Origin: Siderastrea radians
Lineage: Eukaryota; Cnidaria; Anthozoa; Scleractinia; Rhizangiidae
Reading direction: 5' to 3'
Assembly (NCBI GenBank): GCA_964017195.1
Contig: OZ024891.1
Span: 1,227,394 to 1,291,393 of the forward strand
DNA length: 64,000 bases
Shown: positions 18,094 through 24,671 of the stretch, in pieces
How positions within the stretch are numbered: position 1 is the first letter of the stretch
Layout: the number at the start of each line of letters is the position of its first letter
The notes under the pieces: model-generated
Database searches by the model: none
What the model saw: the letters and a program-made list of their open reading frames with translations, nothing else
Told to the model about the DNA's origin: nothing
Program-made: the position numbers and the translations under genes

Positions 18094-19494
18094 ATGCCTG
18101 ACGTGAGTACACAAACCCCACCGGCTCACGAGCGTTCCGAAGGGACCGTCAACCCGGCGTTACGGATTTTCAAGGTGCCACCGACCGACATTAGCATCAA
18201 TGCCTATCGCATGGTTACCATTCAACCCACCACCACGGGTATCAATCCCATGGAATTCATCATTCCGGGATTAGACGATTTTGTGGATTTGGGACGCAGT
18301 TACTTTACCATGGAATTGAGTTTGAAAAAGGAGGATGCCGGGAACTTGGTGGCCAATCAGAAATTGTGGCCCGTCAACAATTTGGCCCATTCCATCATCA
18401 AACAAATTGACTTGCAGTTGAATGGCACGTTGATCAGTCCACAATCCGACACTTATCATTACAAAGCTTACCTGGAAACCTTGCTGAATTATGACCGAGA
18501 AGATGGCAAGACCGTGTTAGGACCCCAAGGATGGTACAATCAAGTGGATTCCCCACCCCAATGGACCAACAACAACAGCGACAAAGCAGGAGACCATGTA
18601 GCCTGGCAAAATCTCAGTGCCAATCACAAAGAGGCCTATGAAGCCATGGTCGCTGAACTGGCCAAGTATGCTGGAGGTGTCACCCACAGTCTGGTGTTTA
18701 CCCCGCACCTGGAAGTGTTTCACACTGGCAAACTGTTAGTGCCTGGCATCGAAATCAAGATGAAATTTCATTTCAATGGCCCCAGCCTGTTTTTGAATGG
18801 AGTGGCTCTAGCTGGTCGATTGATGGAAGGCGATGTGAAACTACGGTTTCATCTCTGCCAACTGCGTTTGAATGACGCCATCTACCAGAGAATATCTGAA
18901 AAAAGACACAATGAAGGCCAAGTGGCTGCTTACCCGACCGTCCGCAGTGAAATCCGGACCTTCACCATGCAAGACAACCTGGTCCGCTTTGATATCCCCA
19001 ACCTGTTTCAAAACAGAATACCTGACCGATTGATTGTGGGGTTGTTGGACAGCCGAGCCTTCAATGGAGATGTGACCCGAGATCCTTTCTGTTTCCAGAA
19101 ATTTGGACTGACGTCCATTAAACAGATTGTCAAAGGCGAAGAATACCCTTATGAAACCCTGCAGTTAGTGCACAACAATGGCACCCGAGATAATCTAGGC
19201 TACTTTCGTTTTCTGCAAGCCAGTGGTGCTTGGTGTAAAAAGAAAGGCAATATGGTAGAACTACTGGATTGGGGCCAAGCTAAAAATTGTACCTTGTACA
19301 TGTTTGACAATGTGGCCAATGGATGTGCTGACAGTCAAAACCTCAACCCCAAGCAAACGGGCGATTTACAGCTGGTCTTGGAATTTGGAGCCGCACCCGG
19401 TGTCAATATAACCGTGCTCGTGTATGGAGAATTTGAGAACTTGCTGGAGATTGACCGCAACGGAGCCGTGTTGTATAACATTTACCAGCACTGA
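18094..19494 (+). CDS. Major capsid protein (double jelly roll, PY/hexon-like)
   Basis: 466 residues, of the length usual for the Polinton PY protein, which is the double-jelly-roll major capsid protein related to adenovirus hexon and other DJR capsids. Recognisable family stretches are PTDISINAYRMVTIQPT, GLDDFVDLGRSYFTMELSL, WPVNNLAHSIIKQIDLQLNG, TDxxHYKAYLE-like, LRFHLCQLRLND and LQLVLEFGAAPGVNITVLVYGEFE. The frame is uninterrupted. The gene starts 3 nt after a small basic peptide and ends 3 nt before the protease, as in many Polintons. It is the strongest evidence that the element can form virions. Confidence 0.92.
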   Translation: MPDVSTQTPPAHERSEGTVNPALRIFKVPPTDISINAYRMVTIQPTTTGINPMEFIIPGLDDFVDLGRSYFTMELSLKKEDAGNLVANQKLWPVNNLAHSIIKQIDLQLNGTLISPQSDTYHYKAYLETLLNYDREDGKTVLGPQGWYNQVDSPPQWTNNNSDKAGDHVAWQNLSANHKEAYEAMVAELAKYAGGVTHSLVFTPHLEVFHTGKLLVPGIEIKMKFHFNGPSLFLNGVALAGRLMEGDVKLRFHLCQLRLNDAIYQRISEKRHNEGQVAAYPTVRSEIRTFTMQDNLVRFDIPNLFQNRIPDRLIVGLLDSRAFNGDVTRDPFCFQKFGLTSIKQIVKGEEYPYETLQLVHNNGTRDNLGYFRFLQASGAWCKKKGNMVELLDWGQAKNCTLYMFDNVANGCADSQNLNPKQTGDLQLVLEFGAAPGVNITVLVYGEFENLLEIDRNGAVLYNIYQH

Positions 19495-19496
19495 AG

Positions 19497-20036
19497 ATGG
19501 AACACGTGGCCTTGAACAATGTGCAATTGGATTATTTAGCCCGAGACGACCCCCACTTGAAACGTTACTTTTACGGGACGGTGGCCTGTGATCGACTACC
19601 CCAGAGTCCTGTCAAGACCCAACCCCAAGGGTACATTGTGAATACCGACCCACACGATCAACCGGGACAACATTGGTTAGCGGTGTGGACGGATGGAAAC
19701 GTGTGTGAAGTCCTGGACAGTTATGCTTTACCCATGGACACGTACGTGCAAGCTACCCCTTTACGAGATTGGATTGTGCAATATTGGAAGTATGTGGTGA
19801 CCAATGGCAAGTCCCTCCAGGCCATTTCAAGCAAGAGTTGTGGGGATTACGCCTTGTTGTACTTGAAAGCCAAAGCCCGTGGACGAACCTTGCAAGATTT
19901 TTTAAATGAGTTTTCCGATCATGATTATGTAAGCAATGACCATCAAGCCGGTCAACGCCTTCAACAATTGATTGTAGGCCAAGAAGCCAGATGGTATCAA
20001 CTTTGTTGTCATCCGTTTCATCAACGGAATGGTTAA
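19497..20036 (+). CDS. PRO: Adenain-like cysteine protease (PRO)
   Basis: 179 residues. The Ulp1/adenain-type catalytic set is visible: H59 (GQHWLAVW), D74 (VLDSY), Q108 in the oxyanion position and C115 (SCGDYAL). In adenoviruses and Polintons this protease matures capsid and core precursors, usually after GG or between GX and G. Suitable motifs are present in seven neighbouring small proteins here. It starts 3 nt after the capsid stop. The stop codon overlaps an AATAAA polyA signal at 20036-20041, so the capsid-protease transcript probably ends here, just before the tRNA-like gene. Confidence 0.93.
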   Translation: MEHVALNNVQLDYLARDDPHLKRYFYGTVACDRLPQSPVKTQPQGYIVNTDPHDQPGQHWLAVWTDGNVCEVLDSYALPMDTYVQATPLRDWIVQYWKYVVTNGKSLQAISSKSCGDYALLYLKAKARGRTLQDFLNEFSDHDYVSNDHQAGQRLQQLIVGQEARWYQLCCHPFHQRNG

Positions 20037-20041
20037 ATAAA
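20036..20041 (+). terminator. PolyA signal after protease
   Basis: AATAAA overlapping the protease stop codon. Confidence 0.7.
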
Positions 20042-20064
20042 ATTCGTTGGAAAAAAAGTGTGTC

Positions 20065-20177
20065 GGAGTCGTAGCTCAGTCGGTAGAGCCTTTGGATCCC
20101 CCGAAAAACAGGTGTTGGGGGATCGTGCGTGGGTTCGAGTCCCACCGATTCCAATAAAAAGGTGCCTTTTTTTTTTT
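20065..20177 (+). ncRNA. tRNA-like RNA polymerase III gene
   Basis: A tRNA fold with an abnormal middle. The acceptor stem GGAGTCG (20065-20071) pairs with CGATTCC (20146-20152) over 7 bp with one G-T pair. The D-arm is GCTC/GAGC (20074-20089) with a GG loop, and the T-arm is GTGGG/CCCAC around TTCGAGT (20129-20145). The pol III A box TAGCTCAGTCGG and B box GGTTCGAGTCC are both perfect, and a T11 terminator follows at 20167-20177. Instead of a normal anticodon arm there is a 38-nt insert containing an 8-bp hairpin GATCCCCC/GGGGGATC (20095-20102 with 20117-20124). I could not fit a standard anticodon loop or a canonical 37/38 intron. It may be a decayed tRNA, an intron-bearing tRNA, or a functional VA-like small RNA. 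Confidence 0.75.
20153..20162 (+). promoter_or_regulatory. TATA/polyA-like box before ATPase
   Basis: AATAAAAAGG immediately after the tRNA-like acceptor end, 34 nt before the ATPase ATG. It resembles the TATAAAAAGG boxes of the element but also reads as AATAAA. Confidence 0.4.
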
Positions 20178-20196
20178 CTAAGGGTAGTTCGTCATC

Positions 20197-20850
20197 ATGC
20201 AAACGGGGAAACCGTTTCGTTTTCATACCCCCTCTTCTATCTTGGTGGTGGGACCGTCGGGATGTGGCAAAACCGTCTTTACGGAAAAACTCTTGGTAGA
20301 CAACCCCGAGTTGTTTGACACCCCACCGACCCAAATGCATTATTGTTATGGGGCGTGGCAAGATCGATTTCAAGGCATGCAAGATCATGGGGTGGTGTTT
20401 CACGAAGGGATTCCCGATCATGACGCGTTGGTCCAATGGTTTCCTGAAGGACATGGGGTCCTGGTCTTGGATGTTTTAATGGATGAAGGGAGTCACGATA
20501 AACGCGTGTTGGATTTATTCACCAAACATTCGCATCATCAAGGGGTGACGGTGCTCTACTTGTGCCAAGACATGTTTCCCGTGGGTCGCTATGCCAAAAG
20601 TATATCCCGCAATGCCCATTACATTGTGGCGTTCAAGAACCCCCGTGATCAATTAGGGGTACGCAATGTCATGCTGCAATCGTTTCCGACCACTTGGAAA
20701 GACACGTTGGAGACGTTTCATCAAGCCACCACGCGCCCGTATGGCTATTTGATGTTAGATTTACACCCGGCCTCCTCCGATCAACAACGTGTGTTGAGTC
20801 ACCTGTTAAAAGACGAAGGATGGACGCGCACCTATCAAAAGCGACTATAA
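20197..20850 (+). CDS. ATP: Genome-packaging ATPase (A32/FtsK-HerA type)
   Basis: 217 residues. Walker A is G19-PSGCGK-T26 and Walker B is VLVLDVLMDE with D92 and E97. A later YLCQDMFP stretch fits the sensor segment of this family. These ATPases pump viral DNA into preformed capsids. The length is standard for Polintons. It is followed by a TATA box (20846-20854) that overlaps its own stop and serves the next gene. No odd residues. Confidence 0.93.
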   Translation: MQTGKPFRFHTPSSILVVGPSGCGKTVFTEKLLVDNPELFDTPPTQMHYCYGAWQDRFQGMQDHGVVFHEGIPDHDALVQWFPEGHGVLVLDVLMDEGSHDKRVLDLFTKHSHHQGVTVLYLCQDMFPVGRYAKSISRNAHYIVAFKNPRDQLGVRNVMLQSFPTTWKDTLETFHQATTRPYGYLMLDLHPASSDQQRVLSHLLKDEGWTRTYQKRL

Positions 20851-20854
20851 AGGG
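20846..20854 (+). promoter_or_regulatory. TATA box
   Basis: TATAAAGGG overlapping the ATPase stop codon, 33 nt before the ATG at 20888. Confidence 0.55.
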
Positions 20855-20887
20855 ACCCCTTGAACAGGAAAAAAAAAGAGAGTAATC

Positions 20888-21787
20888 ATGGCCGATGATG
20901 ACGACCGTCAACCTCCGCAATCGTACGATACCGTGGCCCCGGCCGGGGTCGGGGCGTCCGGTAGCAATCAAGTGTCCCCAGGCACCATGCAAGAAATTTT
21001 GGATACAGGGGACTCAAACTTGATTGAGCAAGCCTTTGAGCAAATAGAGGAGGCTGGTGATTATGATGCCCTCACCCGATATTTGGACTCGTTGCCTGAC
21101 CTCCCACCCCCTGCACAGGCCCCTTCCCCAGCCGGGGTAGGAAGCCCAGGAAGTCAATCATTCCGTAGCCCCCAGACCACCCCTCCGTCTTCCGTGGACA
21201 GTCCACGTACTTGGGGAAGCGCACGCGTGTCACCCGATCCACGAAGAAGAACAGTGGCGGGTGCTCGAACAGCAGCGGGTGCAGGGGGTGATGGACGTGG
21301 GGGACGTCGTGGTCCTAGGACTAGAGGTGGTGGACGTGGTGGTGCTGGTGGTGCTGGTGGTGGAAGAGGAGGTGCTGGGGGTGGTGGTGGAAGAGGAGGT
21401 GCTGGGGGTGGTGGTGGTGGTGGTGGAGCAGGTGGAGGTGCTGGTGGTGCTGGTGGTGGAGGAGGTGGTGGTGGTGGTGGTGGTGGTGGTGGTGGCGGTG
21501 GCCGTCGTGGTGGCCGACGGGGTAGACGACGACGACGACTTTTCCCCGGTTCACCTAGGACACCTTCCTCCAGTCCATCCACTCCTCGAGGATCTCAGAC
21601 TCCACCCCCTCGTACCTTGCGTCAAGCGGATTTACAACGACGTTTACGCATGCTGTTACAAGATCAAGAACAATTAGCCCAAGGACGGGAAATTGCTAAT
21701 GTCACCATGACCAATAGCATTGTGACCAGTTATAAACAAGGAGGAGCCCCGAGCGTACAAACCACGTCGTCCCGGGTTTCGCCGTGA
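20888..21787 (+). CDS. Glycine-rich Polinton protein
   Basis: 299 residues. It has an acidic N-terminus, a proline/serine-rich linker (PSPAGVGSPGSQSFRSP), then a long Gly/Arg/Ala tract (about residues 135-215) encoded by GGT/GGA repeats. A conserved-looking C-terminus follows: a helix (LRQADLQRRLRMLLQDQEQL) and NVTMTNSIVTSYKQGG...SRVSP. The end resembles a tail seen in other invertebrate Polinton proteins, but I cannot name it. The triplet repeat (21320-21500) is prone to length change between copies. The reverse-strand proline-rich frame is a shadow. The stop overlaps the region of the next start. Confidence 0.65.
   Translation: MADDDDRQPPQSYDTVAPAGVGASGSNQVSPGTMQEILDTGDSNLIEQAFEQIEEAGDYDALTRYLDSLPDLPPPAQAPSPAGVGSPGSQSFRSPQTTPPSSVDSPRTWGSARVSPDPRRRTVAGARTAAGAGGDGRGGRRGPRTRGGGRGGAGGAGGGRGGAGGGGGRGGAGGGGGGGGAGGGAGGAGGGGGGGGGGGGGGGGGRRGGRRGRRRRRLFPGSPRTPSSSPSTPRGSQTPPPRTLRQADLQRRLRMLLQDQEQLAQGREIANVTMTNSIVTSYKQGGAPSVQTTSSRVSP
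21320..21500 (+). repeat. GGT/GGA/GCT triplet tract
   Basis: Low-complexity triplet repeat encoding the Gly/Ala/Arg segment of the protein at 20888-21787, dense from about 21327 to 21500. Confidence 0.9.
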
Positions 21788-21789
21788 GG

Positions 21790-22455
21790 ATGAAAACCGT
21801 CGTGTCGTTATTGAATGGATCTCGACGTCCCGGCATCCCCTTCCCGCCGGAATTGTTACAACGAATGGATTCCTTGTATGCCTTTTACCATCAACAATGG
21901 TGGTGTTATCGCAAAATGTTGAATCATTACAAGTGTATCAATGCCTTGTTCAATGGGATGGCATTACTCCTGATGGCTGCAGGTATGATTGCTGGCCCCC
22001 TTTTGGACAACAGTACATTGGTAGCCTGTTTGGCGGCGGTGGGCACTGTGGTCAAAGGATGGAATGATTTTAAAGAATATCGATTTAAAGTGACCATGAG
22101 TCGGTTTGCGTTTACCACCTATGCCAAAGCCTTGACCGAATTGAAAACCTATGTGAGGGGTATTCCCTTGGAGGATCTGGAACAATTTTTAATCAAGATG
22201 CAAACGTTGGATGATACCATTGTGGATTTCACCCCTCCGTTACCCAAACGATGTCTCCAAGATTACCATCGTCATTTTGTGTACCAACCCTTAGAAGCCC
22301 TATGCTATGTAGATGGATGTCCTCGTCCCTTGAAACCCAAAGACTACTGGATCCATAAAAAGCCGCTCCCTCCCAGTCCTACACTCTTAGAACCATGGCC
22401 GTCCAACGACGACGACGACGACGCAGAAAAAGGAAACAACGAGGAGGAGCTTTAA
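21790..22455 (+). CDS. Two-transmembrane Polinton protein
   Basis: 221 residues from ATG 21790, 2 nt after the previous stop; a GTG at 21784 overlaps that stop. A hydrophobic pair spans about residues 50-95 (INALFNGMALLLMAAGMIAGPLL and STLVACLAAVGTVVKGW). A helical region follows with RFAFTTYAKALTELKTYVRG, and the tail is proline-rich then acidic. Similar proteins recur in animal Polintons, presumably as membrane-associated virion or assembly factors. The two-TM-plus-helix topology also resembles SLATT domains, only as a shape. A TATA-like TATAAAC is at 21731. The 3' end overlaps the next gene by 61 nt. Confidence 0.7.
   Translation: MKTVVSLLNGSRRPGIPFPPELLQRMDSLYAFYHQQWWCYRKMLNHYKCINALFNGMALLLMAAGMIAGPLLDNSTLVACLAAVGTVVKGWNDFKEYRFKVTMSRFAFTTYAKALTELKTYVRGIPLEDLEQFLIKMQTLDDTIVDFTPPLPKRCLQDYHRHFVYQPLEALCYVDGCPRPLKPKDYWIHKKPLPPSPTLLEPWPSNDDDDDAEKGNNEEEL
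22354..22362 (+). promoter_or_regulatory. TATA-like box inside membrane-protein gene
   Basis: CATAAAAAG, 32 nt before the ATG at 22395, within the preceding coding sequence. Confidence 0.5.
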
Positions 22456-22586
22456 TCCGACGACAACGAGGTGGGGGTTGGTGGTCCGATTTCAAACGCA
22501 ATACCCGTCAAGGCTATAAAGAGACGCGAGACGTGATCAAACAAAACAAAGGCCTTCAACGTCTATTGATGAACCGTTCATGGTGA
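22395..22586 (+). CDS. Small basic peptide with two QRGG motifs
   Basis: 63 residues. An Arg/Lys block is followed by Q15-R-G-G18 and Q24-R-G-G27, then WWSDFKRNTRQGYKETRDVIKQNKGLQRLL. Two adenain-type sites ten residues apart suggest removal of the basic leader. It overlaps the membrane-protein gene (61 nt, other frame) upstream and the next small gene (7 nt) downstream. Probable virion core peptide. Confidence 0.65.
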   Translation: MAVQRRRRRRRKRKQRGGALIRRQRGGGWWSDFKRNTRQGYKETRDVIKQNKGLQRLLMNRSW

Positions 22587-22753
22587 GGAGAAGAAGATTA
22601 CGACGACGACGACGTCGTCAACGAGGCGGTTTTTTAAATCTATTGGTCCCTGCCATGGCAGGATTAGGGAAAGCCGTGGCCTTGGAAACGGATAAACGTA
22701 TAAAACGCACGATCCAAAAAGCCAATCAACGCTATCGTCGCCGTCATCGGTAA
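22580..22753 (+). CDS. Very small basic core-like peptide (57 aa)
   Basis: 57 residues, ATG at 22580 and TAA at 22751-22753. Twelve basic residues precede Q14-R-G-G17, followed by a hydrophobic stretch FLNLLVPAMAGLGKAVALE and a basic tail. The layout matches the peptide at 17274: Arg block, QRGG, then a hydrophobic segment containing GKAVAL in both. The two are therefore probably paralogs. A TATAAAG lies at 22515-22521 inside the previous gene. Confidence 0.65.
   Translation: MVRRRRLRRRRRRQRGGFLNLLVPAMAGLGKAVALETDKRIKRTIQKANQRYRRRHR
22699..22705 (+). promoter_or_regulatory. TATA box inside small peptide gene
   Basis: TATAAAA, 52 nt before the ATG at 22757, in the coding sequence of the preceding 57-residue peptide. 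Confidence 0.5.
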
Positions 22754-22756
22754 ACG

Positions 22757-23083
22757 ATGCAACGTCTTCGACGTCAATTACCGTTTTTACGGTCCATGTT
22801 ACAAGAAGCCAATGGTTCCAAACGTCAAGAGTTGTTACAACATGCGAATGCCGATCAAATCAATGCTGTGAGTGAACTGGTCTTGAACTTCTTAAAAAAC
22901 AAGATTCCCGTCACACCCCCCATGCTGGCTAACCTTCAACCCTATAAAAAGGTGCTACGCGATTTGGGGCGTCGTCGACATTCCGTCAAAAAACGGCGTG
23001 CGTGGTTAGTCCAACAAAAAGGACGCGGCTTGTTTCAAGGACTTCACGAGGTGTTATGTCAATGTGCTCGACCGACCCGTTAA
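22757..23083 (+). CDS. Conserved small Polinton protein (108 aa)
   Basis: 108 residues. The pattern LPFLRSML..A.....QELLQHANADQI.AV.ELVLN.LK..IPVTPPML..L.PYKKVLRDL, followed by a basic KKRRAWLVQQKGRGL, is familiar from many invertebrate Polintons, usually unnamed. Q-K-G-R-G near residue 87 fits the QxGx-G cleavage form. A helical structural or scaffold protein is likely. The last 28 nt overlap the next gene. A TATAAAAAGG at 22943-22952 inside it probably serves that gene. Confidence 0.75.
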   Translation: MQRLRRQLPFLRSMLQEANGSKRQELLQHANADQINAVSELVLNFLKNKIPVTPPMLANLQPYKKVLRDLGRRRHSVKKRRAWLVQQKGRGLFQGLHEVLCQCARPTR

Positions 23084-23295
23084 CCCTGGCCACATGGATC
23101 ACCCTGTTACAAGAGGCCAATCGGGCCACCGACCAGTGGAAAGAGGACTGTTCTTATTGGAAGCATAAATATCACCTGTTGTATCGAGAGTACCAACATA
23201 TGTTGAGGTCCCGCCTTTGTGAGAGCTGTCGTGAGATAGAAGACGGGGAACTTTGCCCCGACTGTAGTCAACCCCTATGGACGAGGTCTACATGA
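23056..23295 (+). CDS. Small coiled-coil / zinc-ribbon protein
   Basis: 79 residues from ATG 23056; the open frame extends upstream only to a GTG. The N-terminal half is helical (LLQEANRATDQWKEDCSYWKHKYHLLYREYQHML). The C-terminus has C-x2-C-x8-C-x2-C (CESCREIEDGELCPDC), a compact zinc ribbon. It overlaps both neighbours (28 nt and 19 nt), typical of this compressed late region. Function unknown. Confidence 0.6.
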   Translation: MSMCSTDPLTLATWITLLQEANRATDQWKEDCSYWKHKYHLLYREYQHMLRSRLCESCREIEDGELCPDCSQPLWTRST

Positions 23296-23936
23296 TTCCC
23301 CAGAAGGATTTGGAACAACTCATTCAATATTACAAAGGAGAACTCACCGAAAATGCCTTGTTGAACAAAGCCGCGACGCTCGCCGCTAAAAAACATGTGT
23401 TGTTGGCCAATCCCGAATTGCCCCCGGCCCTGGTCAATGCTCAAACCAAACCCCTGAGTCAAGAATTAATCAAGTTAACCAAACGCATTCGTCAATTTCC
23501 CGGAGGCGTGGGGGTCGGTGCACCGGGGGCCCCGCCAGGCGAAGAAGAAGAAGAAGCCGGGGATTTGGTGACGGGGCCCGTGGAACAATGGTTGAAGCGC
23601 ATGATAAAAGGAGGTCCGTCGGCTCCCAAACCCACCATTACCCCTGCTACCAGGGAAGGCGCGAGAGAACAGAGACCTTCTACCAGTCGAGGAGAAGAGA
23701 GACCTTCTACCAGTCGAGGGGATATCCGGACTCGTTTACAAGCCGTGCGAGAACGACGCAAGGCCTGGGAAAAGCATTTAACCGAAAGTGGTGGCGCGAA
23801 AGGCAAAGGCAAAGGCAAAGGCAAAGGCAAAGGCGTCTCCCGTGAAGTGCAAGCATTGAAACCCTTACCCGGTTGGGAAGATTGGGCCAAAGGCAAACCA
23901 CCCCGACGGAGACGTTTGCAGTACGACAGTGACTAA
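23277..23936 (+). CDS. Conserved Polinton protein with basic low-complexity tail
   Basis: 219 residues. The N-terminal 75 residues (MIPQKDLEQLIQYYKGELTENALLNKAATLAAKKHVLLAN ... KPLSQELIKLTKRIRQFP) form a helical domain that I recognise as recurrent in invertebrate Polintons. A Gly/Glu linker, two copies of RPSTSRG and a KGKGKGKGKG run follow, ending in an arginine-rich patch. I-K-G-G near residue 111 (MIKGGPS) fits an adenain site. It may link capsid and DNA. It starts inside the zinc-ribbon gene and stops 3 nt before the PLA2 gene. Confidence 0.7.
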   Translation: MDEVYMIPQKDLEQLIQYYKGELTENALLNKAATLAAKKHVLLANPELPPALVNAQTKPLSQELIKLTKRIRQFPGGVGVGAPGAPPGEEEEEAGDLVTGPVEQWLKRMIKGGPSAPKPTITPATREGAREQRPSTSRGEERPSTSRGDIRTRLQAVRERRKAWEKHLTESGGAKGKGKGKGKGKGVSREVQALKPLPGWEDWAKGKPPRRRRLQYDSD

Positions 23937-23939
23937 AAC

Positions 23940-24305
23940 ATGCCCACCCACAGGAGGAGGAGGAGAAGGGGTATCAAACGGAAACGCACCCAACGAGGAG
24001 GGGCAGTGGATGTCCAAAAATGGATTGCTAAAACCGGCAAAGAATTTCATTGGCCTGGCTATCAGTACATGGGCCCTGGCACGCATTTGGCCAAACGTCT
24101 AAAACGGGGGGATCCCGGGATCAATCGCTTGGACCAGATTGCTAAGCAACACGACATTGATTACAGCCGTGCCAAGAATTTGCAAGACAAATGGAAAGCC
24201 GATACGAAGATGATCCAAGCCATTGATCGGTTACCCGGCAAGAAAACCAAGACGGAACGGGTGGTCAAGAAAATCATGCAAGCCAAGAAACGTTTAAAAT
24301 TGTAA
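23940..24305 (+). CDS. Phospholipase A2-like virion protein
   Basis: 121 residues. The basic leader ends in Q18-R-G-G21, a candidate protease site. The parvovirus-type PLA2 signature follows: calcium loop YMGPG (residues 43-47), then GDPGINRLDQIAKQH71-D72-IDY with the His-Asp pair. Domains of this type in parvovirus and some Polinton/adintovirus virions breach the endosomal membrane during entry. Catalytic residues are intact. It is the last gene of the rightward cluster, and a polyA signal AATAAA is at 24340-24345. Confidence 0.85.
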   Translation: MPTHRRRRRRGIKRKRTQRGGAVDVQKWIAKTGKEFHWPGYQYMGPGTHLAKRLKRGDPGINRLDQIAKQHDIDYSRAKNLQDKWKADTKMIQAIDRLPGKKTKTERVVKKIMQAKKRLKL

Positions 24306-24339
24306 ACTTTTAATGACACCCCCAGTTACATGTTGTGTC

Positions 24340-24345
24340 AATAAA
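24340..24345 (+). terminator. PolyA signal of late gene cluster
   Basis: AATAAA followed by an A-run, 35 nt after the PLA2 stop; it ends the rightward block. Confidence 0.75.
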
Positions 24346-24498
24346 AAAATGAAAATGTCTGATTGGTTCGTTGTACTGTCTCAAAACAGGATTCTCAAAC
24401 AGGATTCTGGAGAACCCCTTGTGATGTAGACAAAAGGATCCGGTTGATAAAAACAAATGTCAATCACTGTCTCTTTGATCGTTCTACCACAATGTCAC

Positions 24499-24668
24499 GA
24501 TTGAATGTTCTGCCAAATACGGAAACGATTGAATGTTCTGCCAAATACGGAAACGATTGAATGTTCTGCCAAATACGGAAACGATTGAATGTTCTGCCAA
24601 ATACGGAAACGATTGAATGTTCTGCCAAATACGGAAACGATTGAATGTTCTGCCAAATACGGAAACGA
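24499..24668. repeat. 6 x 28-bp direct tandem repeat
   Basis: Six perfect or near-perfect head-to-tail copies of a 28-bp unit (core GAATGTTCTGCCAAATACGG), without spacers. It lies between the convergent late cluster and the leftward activator-like gene and stops just before that gene's stop codon. The unit contains no obvious coding sense. Confidence 0.95.
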
Positions 24669-24671
24669 AAG

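Noticed and set aside
20041..20160. Ordinary tRNA gene call for the 20065 locus
   Set aside because: No arrangement gives a normal 5-bp anticodon stem with a 7-nt loop, with or without an intron at 37/38; kept as tRNA-like ncRNA.
21154..21677. Proline-, valine- and histidine-rich open frames over the triplet tract
   Set aside because: They are shadows of the GGT/GGA repeat that encodes the glycine-rich protein.
24363..24560. Plus-strand open frame entering the 28-bp repeats
   Set aside because: It lies after the polyA signal, starts in noncoding sequence and ends within the repeat; no coding character.
24499..24668. CRISPR-like look of regular 28-bp repeats
   Set aside because: The repeats are head-to-tail without spacers, and the genome is eukaryotic; it is a simple tandem repeat.
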